A stretch of 64,000 nucleotides of DNA from Encephalitozoon hellem ATCC 50504 (GCF_000277815.2 NC_018475.1:124001-188000), one strand, 5' to 3'. Positions 18,191 through 28,188 are shown, counted from the first letter of the stretch. Translations and numbers: made by a program. Notes: generated by a model not told the origin, from the letters alone.

Positions 18191-18985
18191 ATGAGCAGTA
18201 AATCTCAGGGACTTTTTAAAGACCGATTCAGGATAAAGCTTGTGATGTTTATGCACATCAAGATGTACATTGGTGTCCTGTTGCACTGTCTTCTGTTTAC
18301 AAGATCTCTTTACGGGTCTTGCAGCCTTGCTCTCTTGGTTATGATCAGCTCACTGTCCTTCCTAAGGGCATGCCTGGCCGATCCAGGGAGAGTTAATAGA
18401 AAGGTTTACCACAAGTATACACCAGACGTGGTTGCATTCGAAGAGAATGTATCGACACAGATACACACAAACAAGAATGGAGACTGGGTAAGAGCAATAA
18501 GGATAAACGGGACGGAGTATCAGGAGAAGTATTGTTTGGAATGTAATTTATTTCGCGTCAATGGAATGTCCCATTGCAGAGAGTGCAACAGATGTGTTCT
18601 TGAGATGGATCACCACTGCATGTGGTTTGGAAACTGCATTGGTAGAAACAACATAAGATACTTCCACATCTACCTGTATACCCTGAGTATGGTTACCTTG
18701 ATAAATGCAGGGTTTATGTACAATCTGGTAACGATGTGCAGTAAGAGCACATTTTTTGCACTTTCCCTCAGGATCCTTGTGGCCGCCTTTGGTGCGCTGT
18801 ACACTCTACTTTTCTTCATCATCTTTCTATTCACAATGTTCAACATATATGTTGCCTTAAACTCCTCAACATCAAGAGATTTTATCAAGAATGGCGTAGG
18901 AAATAAAAAGTTGGATATAGGAAAGGCATGCAAGAGCCTCTCAAGGATTAAGCCAACCCTGTCCTTTGACCTTCCGTCTGTGTAG
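18191..18985 (+). CDS. DHHC palmitoyltransferase
   Basis: The 264-residue product has four hydrophobic segments, two before and two after the cysteine-rich domain. The domain runs YCLECNLFRVNGMSHCRECNRCVLEMDHHCMWFGNCIGRNN in outline, with the catalytic DHHC at 140-143 and all zinc-binding cysteines present. It would S-acylate proteins at Golgi or ER membranes. The frame begins at a GTG (18185); the first ATG is 18191. A second DHHC enzyme lies at 25.9 kb. Confidence 0.9.
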   Translation: MSSKSQGLFKDRFRIKLVMFMHIKMYIGVLLHCLLFTRSLYGSCSLALLVMISSLSFLRACLADPGRVNRKVYHKYTPDVVAFEENVSTQIHTNKNGDWVRAIRINGTEYQEKYCLECNLFRVNGMSHCRECNRCVLEMDHHCMWFGNCIGRNNIRYFHIYLYTLSMVTLINAGFMYNLVTMCSKSTFFALSLRILVAAFGALYTLLFFIIFLFTMFNIYVALNSSTSRDFIKNGVGNKKLDIGKACKSLSRIKPTLSFDLPSV

Positions 18986-19052
18986 CTGATGGGATTTCGG
19001 CTCTACGAGAGAAACTAGCCTATAGACTCCAAAGAGCATTTCGTCTATCTCG

Positions 19053-20951
19053 CTATGCAATACTCGAATCGTTTTCTGTTTCCGTGTCGTTGGGTCTGGC
19101 ATCCGCTTCGTAGTCCCTTTTGTAAAAGAGCTCTCTAGACGTAAGCTGCATAGAGCCCTTTGACTTAAATTCGCTGCAGTTGTTAAGATGCTCGAACTCC
19201 ACTCTGAAAATAGTCCATACAAACCTCCTGCTTATTTCTACAAATGCCATCCAGAGCGGAGAAATTTTGAACCAGTATAGTAATACCCAGAAAAATCTGC
19301 ATATCAGATTGAATGTCACTCCGCAGGTGTAGGCATATCTGGGATACATCATCTTGTCTCTAACGATACCCCAGTCCATAAATACGTCCCAAGCACTGGA
19401 ATAAATGGATGAGACAGTGACAACCATACCTTTGTAAATAAAGAGGTCCCATGTCTTGTTGCTTGAGTACAGAGGCACTGCGAACCCCACTAGGATGGAA
19501 AGAGAGTACTTGAGAGCATTTGCAATGTGCGGAAATTTAAGGCGGGTGTCCTTATATCGCCTAAGACATTGTAAGAACCTAACCATTGCAAAAAATGAAT
19601 TGATACAGCCCTCGGACCTCCAGCTGAGCTTGACCCCATAGAAAAATATCTTCTTGAAGCAAGGAGTAAGGCTTTGGCCAACATCCGCAAAGTAGAAGTG
19701 CCTGAACCTTACAAATGACATCGGAAGCGTGATTATCCTGAACACGACCAAGAGGAGGTAAAATCTGGACTCGTAGTACAACACCCTGAGCGGTATTACT
19801 AGTACAAGGAGATGGGGCAAGAGCAGCCAATATGGATTAAGATGGACAAAAGAGATGTTGATCCATGTACTAACTACATTAGCAAATACAGAGAGGGAGG
19901 TCAAGAGCAGATACTTATCTGAGCTCAGTGATGAACAGACATCGAAGTTGAAAATAAACTTGTAGTTTATGTGGAATCTTTTGAATATGGCAAGAGATAT
20001 TCCGAAAAGAAACGCTCCGTAGTGTAGAAGCGCCATAGAAAAGAACAGCTCCTTATCCATCTGCTTCTTCCCGAAATTGATTAATCCCATCATTCCAAGA
20101 GATATTCCCCCCAGTATCCCAGACATATAAGAGGTAAGAGGATCTGCTTTTCTCTTGGCTTTCAACTTCTTGAATACCGTCTTTGCCTTAGCCGGGTCGT
20201 TTTTTGCAAAGGTATTTGTGTAAAGCTCCTTCACGGACCTACATACATCGTCAATGCGCCTGGACTTATTGAAGTATGACTCGCTGACACTTCTAGAGAA
20301 GGAATCATAAAACCTTTCTTGGGGATACATCCTGTCATATTTCTTCAAAAGCTTCATCAGCCCTGTGTAGTTCAGCTCCCTAAACCTTTTAATGTTTATC
20401 ACTGCATGGAGGAACTCTTGTATATTCTTTTCCTTTTTCCTCCTTTCAAGCCGCTTGGAAATCTTAAATATATCTGCAAAGCCCTTCTCATTTGTGCCTT
20501 TCACGGCTTTTTTGGCCAATTCCTCAATCTCATCCTCCACTTCTTCAGAAGTACTTGCAGACTTAGAGTCCTCGTCGTCCCTTTCCTCATCAAGCTCATC
20601 TTTTCCGTCAGTGCTGATTCTAAGCCGGTCCTTTTGGTCATCTCTTCCCAGGCCATAGTCATCGCTGAGGCACCCAGCCTTCTTTCGGGAGCCTCTGATT
20701 CTTATTCCGGAGTCATTGGGCACCCTGGCCTCGGCGGATATCCCTGCATCTATGAATATCTCCTCCTTTTCAATGACAGCCTTTTTTTCAAGCAGGAAGA
20801 AGAAGTCGTTTATCTTCCTGAGCTCCTCGTTAATCTGGGTCTTGAATCCCTTTCTGTCTTTCACCATCAGGGACTTGAGAATTTCGTAAGATACGTAGTT
20901 TTCCTTCCACTCGTCGACTTGGTTCGCCCTCAAAGTGTTGGAAAATCTCAT
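19053..20951 (-). CDS. SYG1: SPX-EXS domain phosphate exporter (SYG1/XPR1)
   Basis: The protein has 632 residues. The N-terminal SPX domain starts MRFSNTLRANQVDEWKENYV, with further SPX helices to about 235 and a long acidic Ser/Glu/Asp insert inside it. About eight hydrophobic segments follow, with the EXS domain in the C-terminal third (RFLQCLRRYKDT, SSIYSSAWDVFMDWG, FWVLLYWFKISPLWMAFVEISRRFVWTIFRVEFEHLNN in outline). The family exports inorganic phosphate and senses inositol pyrophosphates through SPX. The open frame extends 153 codons upstream, antisense to TRM1; ATG 20951 is the canonical SPX start. Confidence 0.88.
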   Translation of the reverse strand: MRFSNTLRANQVDEWKENYVSYEILKSLMVKDRKGFKTQINEELRKINDFFFLLEKKAVIEKEEIFIDAGISAEARVPNDSGIRIRGSRKKAGCLSDDYGLGRDDQKDRLRISTDGKDELDEERDDEDSKSASTSEEVEDEIEELAKKAVKGTNEKGFADIFKISKRLERRKKEKNIQEFLHAVINIKRFRELNYTGLMKLLKKYDRMYPQERFYDSFSRSVSESYFNKSRRIDDVCRSVKELYTNTFAKNDPAKAKTVFKKLKAKRKADPLTSYMSGILGGISLGMMGLINFGKKQMDKELFFSMALLHYGAFLFGISLAIFKRFHINYKFIFNFDVCSSLSSDKYLLLTSLSVFANVVSTWINISFVHLNPYWLLLPHLLVLVIPLRVLYYESRFYLLLVVFRIITLPMSFVRFRHFYFADVGQSLTPCFKKIFFYGVKLSWRSEGCINSFFAMVRFLQCLRRYKDTRLKFPHIANALKYSLSILVGFAVPLYSSNKTWDLFIYKGMVVTVSSIYSSAWDVFMDWGIVRDKMMYPRYAYTCGVTFNLICRFFWVLLYWFKISPLWMAFVEISRRFVWTIFRVEFEHLNNCSEFKSKGSMQLTSRELFYKRDYEADARPNDTETENDSSIA

Positions 20952-20957
20952 CCTTTT

Positions 20958-21146
20958 ATGGGTGACATATTTTCTCCAATTCAAGTCCAGATAGAAAGGA
21001 TCGAAAAGCAGATTGAAAAGCTCTGTACAACAGTGAGAAGAATGGTAAGCCAGAACGCCAAGATCAGTAGATTTCTTGTGTCTCAAGAAAGAATATTGGC
21101 TAGGAGATCCCATGGGCAGGCGAATGGGGGAGGCACAGAATGCTGA
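20958..21146 (+). CDS. Possible 62-residue coiled-coil protein overlapping TRM1
   Basis: From ATG 20958 a frame encodes a 62-residue, highly helical, charged peptide (heptad-like [19 protein letters not shown]). It starts 6 bp from the divergent SYG1 start and overlaps the TRM1 start by 35 bp in another frame. The P-x-x-V-Q opening and size recall small DASH/Dam1-complex subunits such as Dad4, but this is weak. Against it, the same frame stays open far upstream, antisense to SYG1, so the openness may be chance. Confidence 0.33.
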   Translation: MGDIFSPIQVQIERIEKQIEKLCTTVRRMVSQNAKISRFLVSQERILARRSHGQANGGGTEC

Positions 21147-22503
21147 TGCCAGGGAATACATGGACTTTAGTGGGTATCCAATATTGAGGACTATTCTGAC
21201 CCCAATGGAAGGGAAAGGCGATACAAAGGAAACGATTGTGGAGGAATCAACGGCGATCGTGAAGAATGAATGGACCTTCTTCAACCCCGCACAGAAACTG
21301 AATCGAGACATATCTGTAGAGGTCATAAAGGAATGCTTCAAGGATAAGGACACAGTCAGGATTCTGGACGCAATGTCTGCAACAGGGTTGCGGGGGATAA
21401 GGTACCTCAAGGAAATAAGTAACTCTACAGTTTATCTGAATGATATTTCCCAATCGTCGATCGACGCCATAAAGTCAAACATGTTGTTGAACGGGATTGG
21501 AGAGGTGGAATACTTTGAGTCAAATTTGCAGGACATCAAAGCAAGCGGGAGGTCAAGAGCCAATATCATCAGGTCTGACTGTAATGTTCTTATGGGCTCT
21601 TTGCCTTGCTTCTTCGATGTCATTGACATAGACCCTTTTGGAAGCTGCTCTGAATACATAGATAATGCACTGCGAGCAATCAGGCACAAGGGGATTATAT
21701 GCCTTACTGCAACAGACAAGGGAGTCTTGTGTTCCAACGAGAAGAAGTGTCTCATCAAGTATTCTACGGCGATCATGAGAGGAATAGGGATGAATGAAAC
21801 ACCGCTAAGAACCATTGTGTCCCTTGTATCGAGGCAGGCATCGAAGTTTGGATGCAGTGTGGAGCCTGTGATGTCTCTGAGCATTGACTTCTATGTTCGG
21901 ATGTTCCTTCGTGTAATAAGAAGAAATCCAAAATCTGTGATTGAGAGAAACAGCCTTGTGCTGATGTGCAGCTGCCACAACATCGCTGAAATAAGTGGTG
22001 GGCAAAAGGAGATTGACAATAGATGCGGCAATTGCAGCAGGAGAATGAAGTTGTGTGGGCCGTTCTGGAATGGGCCTTTGAATGACATGGACACCGTCAG
22101 AAATGTTTTGAATGGTGCGGATGAAAGTAACAAGAGGCTTGTTGGAGTCCTAAGGTATCTAGAGCAAGAGTTACCAACTATGTTTTATTATGAGATTCCA
22201 AGGCTGTGCTCTATCCTAGGGATTAGCACTATCAAGCAATCAAGGTTGATGCATGCTTTAGCAAACATGGGATATCTGGTATCTTATACACACGCCGAGC
22301 TGAATGCAATCAAGACGGATGCACCAATTGATTTGATAAACAGGGTGCTACTGCTGAATGACTCAGATGACCAAGAAAAGATAAAGGAGGCAGGAGTAAA
22401 GTTCGATGGGAATGAAAGTGTAAAGGCCCTTGAGGCCAAAGAGCTCTTCAAGGGTCTTCTGAGATCTGGAATGGGTCCTCTTTCTCTTCCCAGAAGGCAT
22501 TAA
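21112..22503 (+). CDS. TRM1: tRNA (guanine26-N2)-dimethyltransferase
   Basis: The product has 463 residues. SAM-binding motif I is [17 protein letters not shown], followed by YLNDIS, the catalytic DIDPFGS, and the C-terminal C-x-C...C-x2-C zinc-like segment with GPFWNGPL that typifies Trm1. It makes m2,2G26 in tRNAs. The frame opens at a TTG (21076); the first ATG is 21112, and 21124 is an alternative that would reduce the overlap with the small upstream ORF. Yeast Trm1 is about 570 residues, so this is a compact version. Confidence 0.9.
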   Translation: MGRRMGEAQNADAREYMDFSGYPILRTILTPMEGKGDTKETIVEESTAIVKNEWTFFNPAQKLNRDISVEVIKECFKDKDTVRILDAMSATGLRGIRYLKEISNSTVYLNDISQSSIDAIKSNMLLNGIGEVEYFESNLQDIKASGRSRANIIRSDCNVLMGSLPCFFDVIDIDPFGSCSEYIDNALRAIRHKGIICLTATDKGVLCSNEKKCLIKYSTAIMRGIGMNETPLRTIVSLVSRQASKFGCSVEPVMSLSIDFYVRMFLRVIRRNPKSVIERNSLVLMCSCHNIAEISGGQKEIDNRCGNCSRRMKLCGPFWNGPLNDMDTVRNVLNGADESNKRLVGVLRYLEQELPTMFYYEIPRLCSILGISTIKQSRLMHALANMGYLVSYTHAELNAIKTDAPIDLINRVLLLNDSDDQEKIKEAGVKFDGNESVKALEAKELFKGLLRSGMGPLSLPRRH

Positions 22504-22595
22504 AAGTTTTTAACTGGAGAGGCTTGCTTTTCTTCTATTTCTCATGTCCCGAAGACCTTCTTGTATTGACTGGATGGGGCGAAGCCCTCCATTGC

Positions 22596-23039
22596 ATGTC
22601 CTGGAAGTTCCTCAACGTACTGAAGGAAAGAGCAGGGATGGAAAGCATCACCAAAGAGCAGGTAAAAGGAATCAAAGAGCTTGTGAAAAAAGCACGAGAA
22701 TGGGATGAGAAGAAGTCCCAGAGGTATGCCAAGTTTTCATCCAAAATGTCTAATGAGGAGTATGCCAAGCTTTGGAGGATGGATTCATACATCATAGAGG
22801 ACGACGACAAAGAAAAGCTTAAGAATTTAGACCAGAAAACAGTGTTCAACAACATAATGTGGCTATCCCACAGTGTGGAGAAGATAGACTCAAATATGAA
22901 GAAGTTTCTTGGAATGCATGTCTGGGTCGTCAATTACTGGATCAAAACCGTTGGGTCTGTAACTGTCAGAAAGTTTCTAAGGGAGAACAAATACAGTGGA
23001 GAGTTTGTATACTTTCTGTATAAATACTTTAATCTCTAA
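22596..23039 (+). CDS. Hypothetical helical protein
   Basis: I do not recognise this 147-residue protein. It is lysine-rich, mostly helical (GIKELVKKAREWDEKKSQRY), and ends in an aromatic-rich helix pair (MHVWVVNYWIKTV, FVYFLYKYFNL) that could pack on a partner. The frame opens at a TTG (22524); the first in-frame ATG is 22596 and 22638 is another option. It converges with the Kin1 gene, 22 bp between stops. Confidence 0.5.
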   Translation: MSWKFLNVLKERAGMESITKEQVKGIKELVKKAREWDEKKSQRYAKFSSKMSNEEYAKLWRMDSYIIEDDDKEKLKNLDQKTVFNNIMWLSHSVEKIDSNMKKFLGMHVWVVNYWIKTVGSVTVRKFLRENKYSGEFVYFLYKYFNL

Positions 23040-23061
23040 ACTCTGGTTCTTCTGAGAAAGC

Positions 23062-24477
23062 TCATACCCAGATATGCCTTTCTTTATTTTCCTGGCTGGT
23101 AAACCCGATAAAGTCCATCACAAAGTTGACGAACTCTATCTTATTTCCCCCTACAAGTGTGAATGTGCATGTGGTGAACGGGTGCTTCTCAGTAAGCTCC
23201 AGGTTTACCACCAATCCACTAGTATGGCGGACAACATACCTAGACTTCTTTCTAAAGGTTATCTTTGGAAACGTAGCCAGAGAACTCTCGATAAGAGATC
23301 TAGATATCGCCAGACTTAGATTCATATCTTTGTTCACAAGATAGATCTTTCTCCTGCTCCATAAGAGGGAGAAAAGGCACCCGTCCCTCACAGAGCTCAT
23401 TCCACGAAGTATCTCATGCTTCCACATCCTCCTCTGATGATTCGAAATTGTCTCCTCATCGGTTATGAAGTTAAGATCAACAATGTTGTAAGGGCGGCAC
23501 TGCTGGATACTTCCGGGTGCTGTCAGGTGGTGTCTCGACAGCGATGATGGGCTCCTGCTAACCAGGCAGTACGCTGAATACTCCTTTGAGCTCCTGTCGG
23601 GAATATTCCTGAGGACTTCTTCTTTTTTGAATCCTATCTCAACCAACCTTTCAATAACATTATAGTCAACAAACACTATGCTTTTTCTATGGTTCTCTCT
23701 TGTAGTACCTACCCAAGGATGCCTCATCAATTGGTCCATCTCTATCCTCATAGACTTATCAGGCTCAATGATCTTTCTTATTAGATCCTTCAGCTCATTA
23801 GACAAGGATTCATCTATCTCTACTTTGGATATGATTTCATGTCTACTGGAAAGGCCAATCTCCTCATTCTCAAACGGAAGCTTCCCATGGACCATTGCAT
23901 AGAGGATTATTCCTAGGCACCAGACGTCGACCTCCGGCCCAATGTACGGGATTCCCCTCATGATTTCCGGGGGCGCACACTGAGGAGTTCCGCAGTAGTC
24001 CTTGAGCACAGAGTGTCTGTCATAGAATGTAGAAAGACCAAAGTCACATATCTTAGCAGTCTCTTCGTGTACAATGATGTTTTCTAGCTTCAGATCCCGA
24101 TGGACAATAGAATGGGTATGCAGGTAATCTACCCCATGTAGTATCTGGACAAACAAGGCTCTAGCATGGTCTTCCTCAAGCTTTCCATATCTTCTAATAT
24201 ACTTATGAAGATCCATGCCGTTTACTAGCTCCAACACCAGTACCAGGTTCCTTGACGTATTGATATATCCATAGAGCTTACATATGTTCTTGTGGTTCAG
24301 AATTTGCTGAATCTTTGGCTCAAGACCATGTTTCCATCGATCCACATCCTTTCTGATAAACTTTATTGCTACTTTCATACTAGTTATGCTGTCAATAGCT
24401 GAAACCACGTCTCCATAGCTCCCAGACCCTAGAAGACCTGTTATATTGAAGTTCAAGAACTTCTTTTGGAGATACAT
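23062..24477 (-). CDS. Ser/Thr kinase of the KIN1/MARK/SNF1 group
   Basis: The protein has 471 residues. The kinase domain (about 9-258) has GSGSYGDVV, VAIK with Lys39, HRDLKLEN (126-133), DFG (145-147) and the APPE variant CAPPE. A UBA-like segment (IERLVEIGFKKEEVLRNI, about 283-300) follows, then a spacer, and a KA1-like C-terminus (about 385-460). That order, kinase-UBA-KA1, is the MARK/Par-1/Kin1 layout, linked to polarity and membrane binding. A SNF1 alpha subunit is the alternative. It is divergent from the lectin-like gene at 24.7 kb. Confidence 0.78.
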   Translation of the reverse strand: MYLQKKFLNFNITGLLGSGSYGDVVSAIDSITSMKVAIKFIRKDVDRWKHGLEPKIQQILNHKNICKLYGYINTSRNLVLVLELVNGMDLHKYIRRYGKLEEDHARALFVQILHGVDYLHTHSIVHRDLKLENIIVHEETAKICDFGLSTFYDRHSVLKDYCGTPQCAPPEIMRGIPYIGPEVDVWCLGIILYAMVHGKLPFENEEIGLSSRHEIISKVEIDESLSNELKDLIRKIIEPDKSMRIEMDQLMRHPWVGTTRENHRKSIVFVDYNVIERLVEIGFKKEEVLRNIPDRSSKEYSAYCLVSRSPSSLSRHHLTAPGSIQQCRPYNIVDLNFITDEETISNHQRRMWKHEILRGMSSVRDGCLFSLLWSRRKIYLVNKDMNLSLAISRSLIESSLATFPKITFRKKSRYVVRHTSGLVVNLELTEKHPFTTCTFTLVGGNKIEFVNFVMDFIGFTSQENKERHIWV

Positions 24478-24640
24478 GTGTCCTGTTGTTTCTCTAGAGA
24501 TGGTATTTCAAGATATGTTTCAGGTTCCACCGAGGCACGGAGGGCTTCGTTTCGAATACATGATACAATGGAACGAAAAGAAACCAGCTAGAAGCGAGTT
24601 TGGGGTCTGTAGATGTTTCAGAAATGGTACAGAGCTGCAA

Positions 24641-24647
24641 TATAAAG
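24641..24647 (+). promoter_or_regulatory. TATA box of the lectin-like gene at 24673
   Basis: TATAAAG lies 32 to 26 nt before ATG 24673. It supports that ATG over the next one at 24682. The same placement recurs before five other surface or secreted genes in this window. Confidence 0.6.
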
Positions 24648-24672
24648 GCCGTGGCAGATCCAGAAAAACGTC

Positions 24673-25779
24673 ATGCTTCTGATGTATTTGGCATTGATGT
24701 GCGCAAGAAAAGAAGAAGTTGGGTATATATTTTCTGAGGGAAAACAAAGATTTCTAACACGTGATGGGGTAAATATAGTATTAGCAAAGTATGATGAGAG
24801 TCCACTCAAATTTCGAATGAAGAAGATGGGAGGAGGAGAATCTAGTAATGTGCTGTTCTATCCTGTCCCTGGAATGGAGGGGAAGGTTGCCGACTTCGCT
24901 GCATATTCCCACAAGAGATGGCATTTTTATCCGGAGCACGGGAAGTGGAATCAAAGAACAAGGCTTGTATTGATGCCCGGCAACAATTTGAAGATCGTTA
25001 TTGGCGATAAATGCCTCGGGATCAATGACGACATGGTAATCGGAGAAACTTGCAAGGAGGACGGAGAAGACAATCTCCAGATATTTAGCTGGATCCCAAT
25101 ATCTCATAAGAGAAAGGTGAAGGAGTGGGTTCGATATAATCGCAGCCACAGACTCTCTAGAAGAAGGCACCTACCACTAGATGAAGATGAAGGTCATGGA
25201 CAAGAAAGTTCCAGATATGACAATGACACAAGCTCTTCTTCAGATTATCAAGAAAGAGGCCGTAGATCATTCCACGAGTTTGACTATGATGGCGGACCTG
25301 GGGGATATGGGCCATTCAACAGTGGGATGGGGTCTTTTGGAAGTAAAAGGAGACGATACAGACATGATGACGAAGTGAGTACAGAAGAGAGGGACGAGGA
25401 AAGCTATAATGACGATAGATACAAAGACTGCCGGGAAGGAAAAGTGTTCAGGAAGAAGAGGTCTGGAGGACTTCTCAAGGGCGGAAGGACGAAGTATAAA
25501 GCTTCTGGAACCAGAGAGAATGACGGAAACGCACATCAAGGAAGAGATCTCATGCTCAACGATATTGTCAATCCGGAATTTGTTAATTATCTAGACAACT
25601 CTCCGGAGTACGAGCATGGAGCGATCGAAGAAAATTCATCTGTGCCTTGTGATGACAGTATATTGATGTTTGGGGGAGACGGCAGCCATTGCAACGTGGG
25701 TGGAGCTGGAGAAAATGAAATATGTAAGATAAACAAAACAACCATGGCTTTTAGGAAGGAAATCGGGATTACCATATGA
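24673..25779 (+). CDS. Secreted ricin-B-lectin-like protein, divergent, with charged linker
   Basis: The product has 368 residues: signal peptide (about 1-16), then a beta-trefoil-like region to about 145 with RFLTRDG, KIVIGDKCLG and the paired cysteines C114 and C127, matching the CL...C unit of the tandem lectin genes at 43-45 kb. Residues 150-310 are a charged, Arg/Asp/Ser/Gly-rich disordered linker. Near the end, ILMF (330-333) parallels the ILIF motif of the tandem pair. A host- or spore-wall-exposed protein is likely; sugar binding is unproven and the QxW core motif is eroded. Confidence 0.62.
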   Translation: MLLMYLALMCARKEEVGYIFSEGKQRFLTRDGVNIVLAKYDESPLKFRMKKMGGGESSNVLFYPVPGMEGKVADFAAYSHKRWHFYPEHGKWNQRTRLVLMPGNNLKIVIGDKCLGINDDMVIGETCKEDGEDNLQIFSWIPISHKRKVKEWVRYNRSHRLSRRRHLPLDEDEGHGQESSRYDNDTSSSSDYQERGRRSFHEFDYDGGPGGYGPFNSGMGSFGSKRRRYRHDDEVSTEERDEESYNDDRYKDCREGKVFRKKRSGGLLKGGRTKYKASGTRENDGNAHQGRDLMLNDIVNPEFVNYLDNSPEYEHGAIEENSSVPCDDSILMFGGDGSHCNVGGAGENEICKINKTTMAFRKEIGITI

Positions 25780-25944
25780 GGCTGATCTCTATAAATAAAC
25801 ACTTTTTTAATATCCGGTCCTATTCGTCCCTTGCCAGGTCCTTGGGATTTAGCCTATCACCTGTACCCGTTTGTAAATCCTGAATGATTGATATGCGTGT
25901 AAAAAGGAGAAAAAGATTTAAAAAGTAGGTTGGAATGTCTGCCT

Positions 25945-26592
25945 ATGGAGGCTTGGAAGACGATGAACAAACTTGTAAGGTATACAGAGGCCCTTATTGT
26001 GGCGTTTGTCATCATTCTATATCTTTTAGGGCTCTATGAAGCCGTTATTGTTTCAGGCGTGTCGATCCGGCTTTACCTGCTCATAACTTCCTTTTACTAC
26101 TATGTAGGATGCCTTGCAAAATCACCTGGGCAGCTCCTCGACTTCGGAGATGCAAATGTAAAGGGAATATGCAATAAATGCAACAGAATAGTGGGGACAA
26201 AAACGATTCATTGTGAAATATGCAACAAGTGTTATCACAGAAGAGATCACCATTGCCCAATAATAGGGAGGTGTGTTGCATCAAACAACATCAAGGATCT
26301 GTACTTTGCTGTGTCCTTCATAGGGCTCCACTCACTGGCAGCAATCCTTAAAGGCTCAAATAGGTTTGCTTATATGATGTCCATCCACAGATACCTGTTT
26401 GTCATGTCGAGTGCATTTGCATGCTGGCTGACATTTCTCATTCTCACAGGTAAAACGACGAAGGAGCTGATGAAATTCCAGGGGAGGATAACAGACGAGG
26501 TAAGGATGTTTAGGCTGAAAGAAGTATTTCGCGACGGGCTTGTAGGAACATTAGCCCCTTATTTGAGATGGAAGACATCTATTGTCAAGTAA
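25945..26592 (+). CDS. DHHC palmitoyltransferase, minimal
   Basis: The 215-residue protein has two N-terminal hydrophobic segments (13-31, 42-57), a cysteine-rich domain ICNKCNRIVGTKTIHCEICNKCYHRRDHHCP in outline with DHHC at 101-104, and two hydrophobic segments after it. The flanking motif is CPIIGRCVASNN, in place of the commoner CPWxxNCIGxxN, so the Trp is lost. It is smaller than the 18.2 kb paralogue. The frame opens at a TTG (25930); the ATG is 25945. The spacer before it holds no gene. Confidence 0.85.
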   Translation: MEAWKTMNKLVRYTEALIVAFVIILYLLGLYEAVIVSGVSIRLYLLITSFYYYVGCLAKSPGQLLDFGDANVKGICNKCNRIVGTKTIHCEICNKCYHRRDHHCPIIGRCVASNNIKDLYFAVSFIGLHSLAAILKGSNRFAYMMSIHRYLFVMSSAFACWLTFLILTGKTTKELMKFQGRITDEVRMFRLKEVFRDGLVGTLAPYLRWKTSIVK

Positions 26593-26644
26593 GCCAGATT
26601 TATTCGGATCTTGCGTCTCCAAGCTTCATGTAAATGTGTTTGAC

Positions 26645-27100
26645 TCAGACGTCCCCTTTCTTTCTCAAAATGTTAGCAAGCCTGTTTGCCTCATTTTTCT
26701 CAATGTTTTTCTTTCTCTGTCTTCGGAGTGCAGACAACGTTACCTCTCCCTCCTTGACTGCTGCTTTCAGAATCCTGTTCTTCTTGCTGTGAGGTCCGTA
26801 TCTAGGAACATAGTCCCCTATCTCTTCGTCATACACAATCTGACCCTTCTTCTTCTTCTTTATTCCTTTTGCTCTTGCAAATCTTTCCCACCTCGTCTCA
26901 ACATGCTCCTTCAAGTGCTGCTTTGGGAAGACAATCGCGGGCTCCGGAAGAGAAAACACAAGATCAGGCCCCATCCTTGTTGACGGACACGCCTTTATCT
27001 CCTTCACAATCCCCTTCAATAAATTAGATGTTTCTCGATTTATATCAGAGTCTCCAACCGCGTTACCACTAATCACAGTTAGAAACTTTAGATGATTCAT
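26645..27100 (-). CDS. RRS1: Ribosome biogenesis regulator Rrs1
   Basis: The 151-residue protein has the Rrs1 core: FPKQH...TRWERFARAKGIKKKKKG in outline, VYDEEIGDYVPRYG, then a basic helical tail (RRQRKKNIEKNEANRLANILRKKG). With Rpf2 it loads 5S RNP into pre-60S particles. Yeast Rrs1 has 203 residues, so both ends are trimmed. The start ATG 27100 is the first in frame. It sits 30 bp downstream of VMA6 on the same strand. Confidence 0.87.
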   Translation of the reverse strand: MNHLKFLTVISGNAVGDSDINRETSNLLKGIVKEIKACPSTRMGPDLVFSLPEPAIVFPKQHLKEHVETRWERFARAKGIKKKKKGQIVYDEEIGDYVPRYGPHSKKNRILKAAVKEGEVTLSALRRQRKKNIEKNEANRLANILRKKGDV

Positions 27101-27130
27101 TCCTTCAAGGGCAGGGAAAACAGATAAAAA

Positions 27131-28123
27131 TCACCGGACCACGAATAAATGATCCATGGCATCACGCCTGTTCTGGACAATGCATTCTGCAACCCACAGG
27201 ATGTTCTTTATTTCCTGCTCTTTCATCTTGAAGTATGAATACACACAGCTCAGATCTCCATACATGCTGAACGATTCCTTGTACTTTTGAAGCTCTGCCT
27301 TTATAAGCACATTGGAGATATCTGTATCGAAGTCGTATGCCTCGCTCAATATGGACTTCATATCCTCCAGGTTCTCCGCATGCGAGAGAAGCTCTCTTGT
27401 ATTCAGACTCATCGAGTGTACATCAGGGAATAGGTCCATTCTCCTCTTCCCCACTATATCTTTCGAGCTAAGCGTGTTCACTGTAATCTCTATTATTTGC
27501 CTGTCTCCCTCAAGCTTTAGTATCTCTCTCATGTGCTCCATATCGTCGTTAAGATTCCTATATGTCTCCTCAATGTGAAACTTGAAAAACAGTGTCTGCA
27601 GCACCTGGAAGTTGTTTGCAGAAAACTCTTTCTTGAACTTGACTCTCTTCTCAAACTTCTTGAGAAAGCTATTCTCCATGCAATATCTCTGAACATCATC
27701 CATGTCGTTTGAAAACTTAATTGTCCTCAGAGCACTGAAGTCCCCTATCTCTATTTTCTCAAAACTTTTCTCGAGATTTGGGTCTTGAAGCTTGCACTGG
27801 AGGAGGTAAAAGAAGTTTTGGATCTTGTGGAAGTCCATATAGTAGTCCAATATCGTTCTTATTCCCTTGTCCTCGGCATCATGATAATAGTCAAAGTCGG
27901 CCTTCAAAGACTCCAGCAGCTTCTTCTTTAGTTCAGGCTTTGTGTAGGCAATGCCTTCTGAAAGCCCGCGGTACGTTCTTGACAGCTTTATCGCCACCTC
28001 CTCCAAGCTCTCGCATCTCTTCAGGGCATTGTAGTCTTCCTCCTTCAGCATTTCTTCTCTCTTGCCATTTATCTCTGATATTATGTATCCATACCTTTCC
28101 ACATGGCTGAATTGTTTTTCCAT
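27131..28123 (-). CDS. VMA6: V-type ATPase subunit d
   Basis: The product has 330 residues. It follows subunit d from end to end: RYGYIISEINGKREEMLKEEDY at the N-terminus, ILDYYMDFHKIQNFFYLL, EGDRQIIEITVNTL, DLFPDVHSM, and the C-terminal YFKMKEQEIKNILWVAECIVQNRRD. Subunit d couples the V1 central stalk to the c-ring and is needed for vacuolar acidification. A 15-codon upstream extension exists, but ATG 28123 gives the family N-terminus. It is divergent from PUS10 with a 65 bp spacer. Confidence 0.87.
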   Translation of the reverse strand: MEKQFSHVERYGYIISEINGKREEMLKEEDYNALKRCESLEEVAIKLSRTYRGLSEGIAYTKPELKKKLLESLKADFDYYHDAEDKGIRTILDYYMDFHKIQNFFYLLQCKLQDPNLEKSFEKIEIGDFSALRTIKFSNDMDDVQRYCMENSFLKKFEKRVKFKKEFSANNFQVLQTLFFKFHIEETYRNLNDDMEHMREILKLEGDRQIIEITVNTLSSKDIVGKRRMDLFPDVHSMSLNTRELLSHAENLEDMKSILSEAYDFDTDISNVLIKAELQKYKESFSMYGDLSCVYSYFKMKEQEIKNILWVAECIVQNRRDAMDHLFVVR

Positions 28124-28188
28124 GAATGGGAAAACATGCCAAAATAAATAGAGCATTCGCAGCCTCATTATCCCTATATATCACCCAA

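Noticed and set aside
20319..20957. Long open frame antisense to SYG1
   Set aside because: It lies opposite a clear SPX domain, and its predicted protein is Phe/Cys/Leu-rich without domain logic. Only the last 62 codons, outside SYG1, were considered.
24500..24682. 60-codon plus-strand frame upstream of the 24.7 kb lectin-like gene
   Set aside because: It contains that gene's TATA box and overlaps its start; Arg/Gly-rich random-looking composition.
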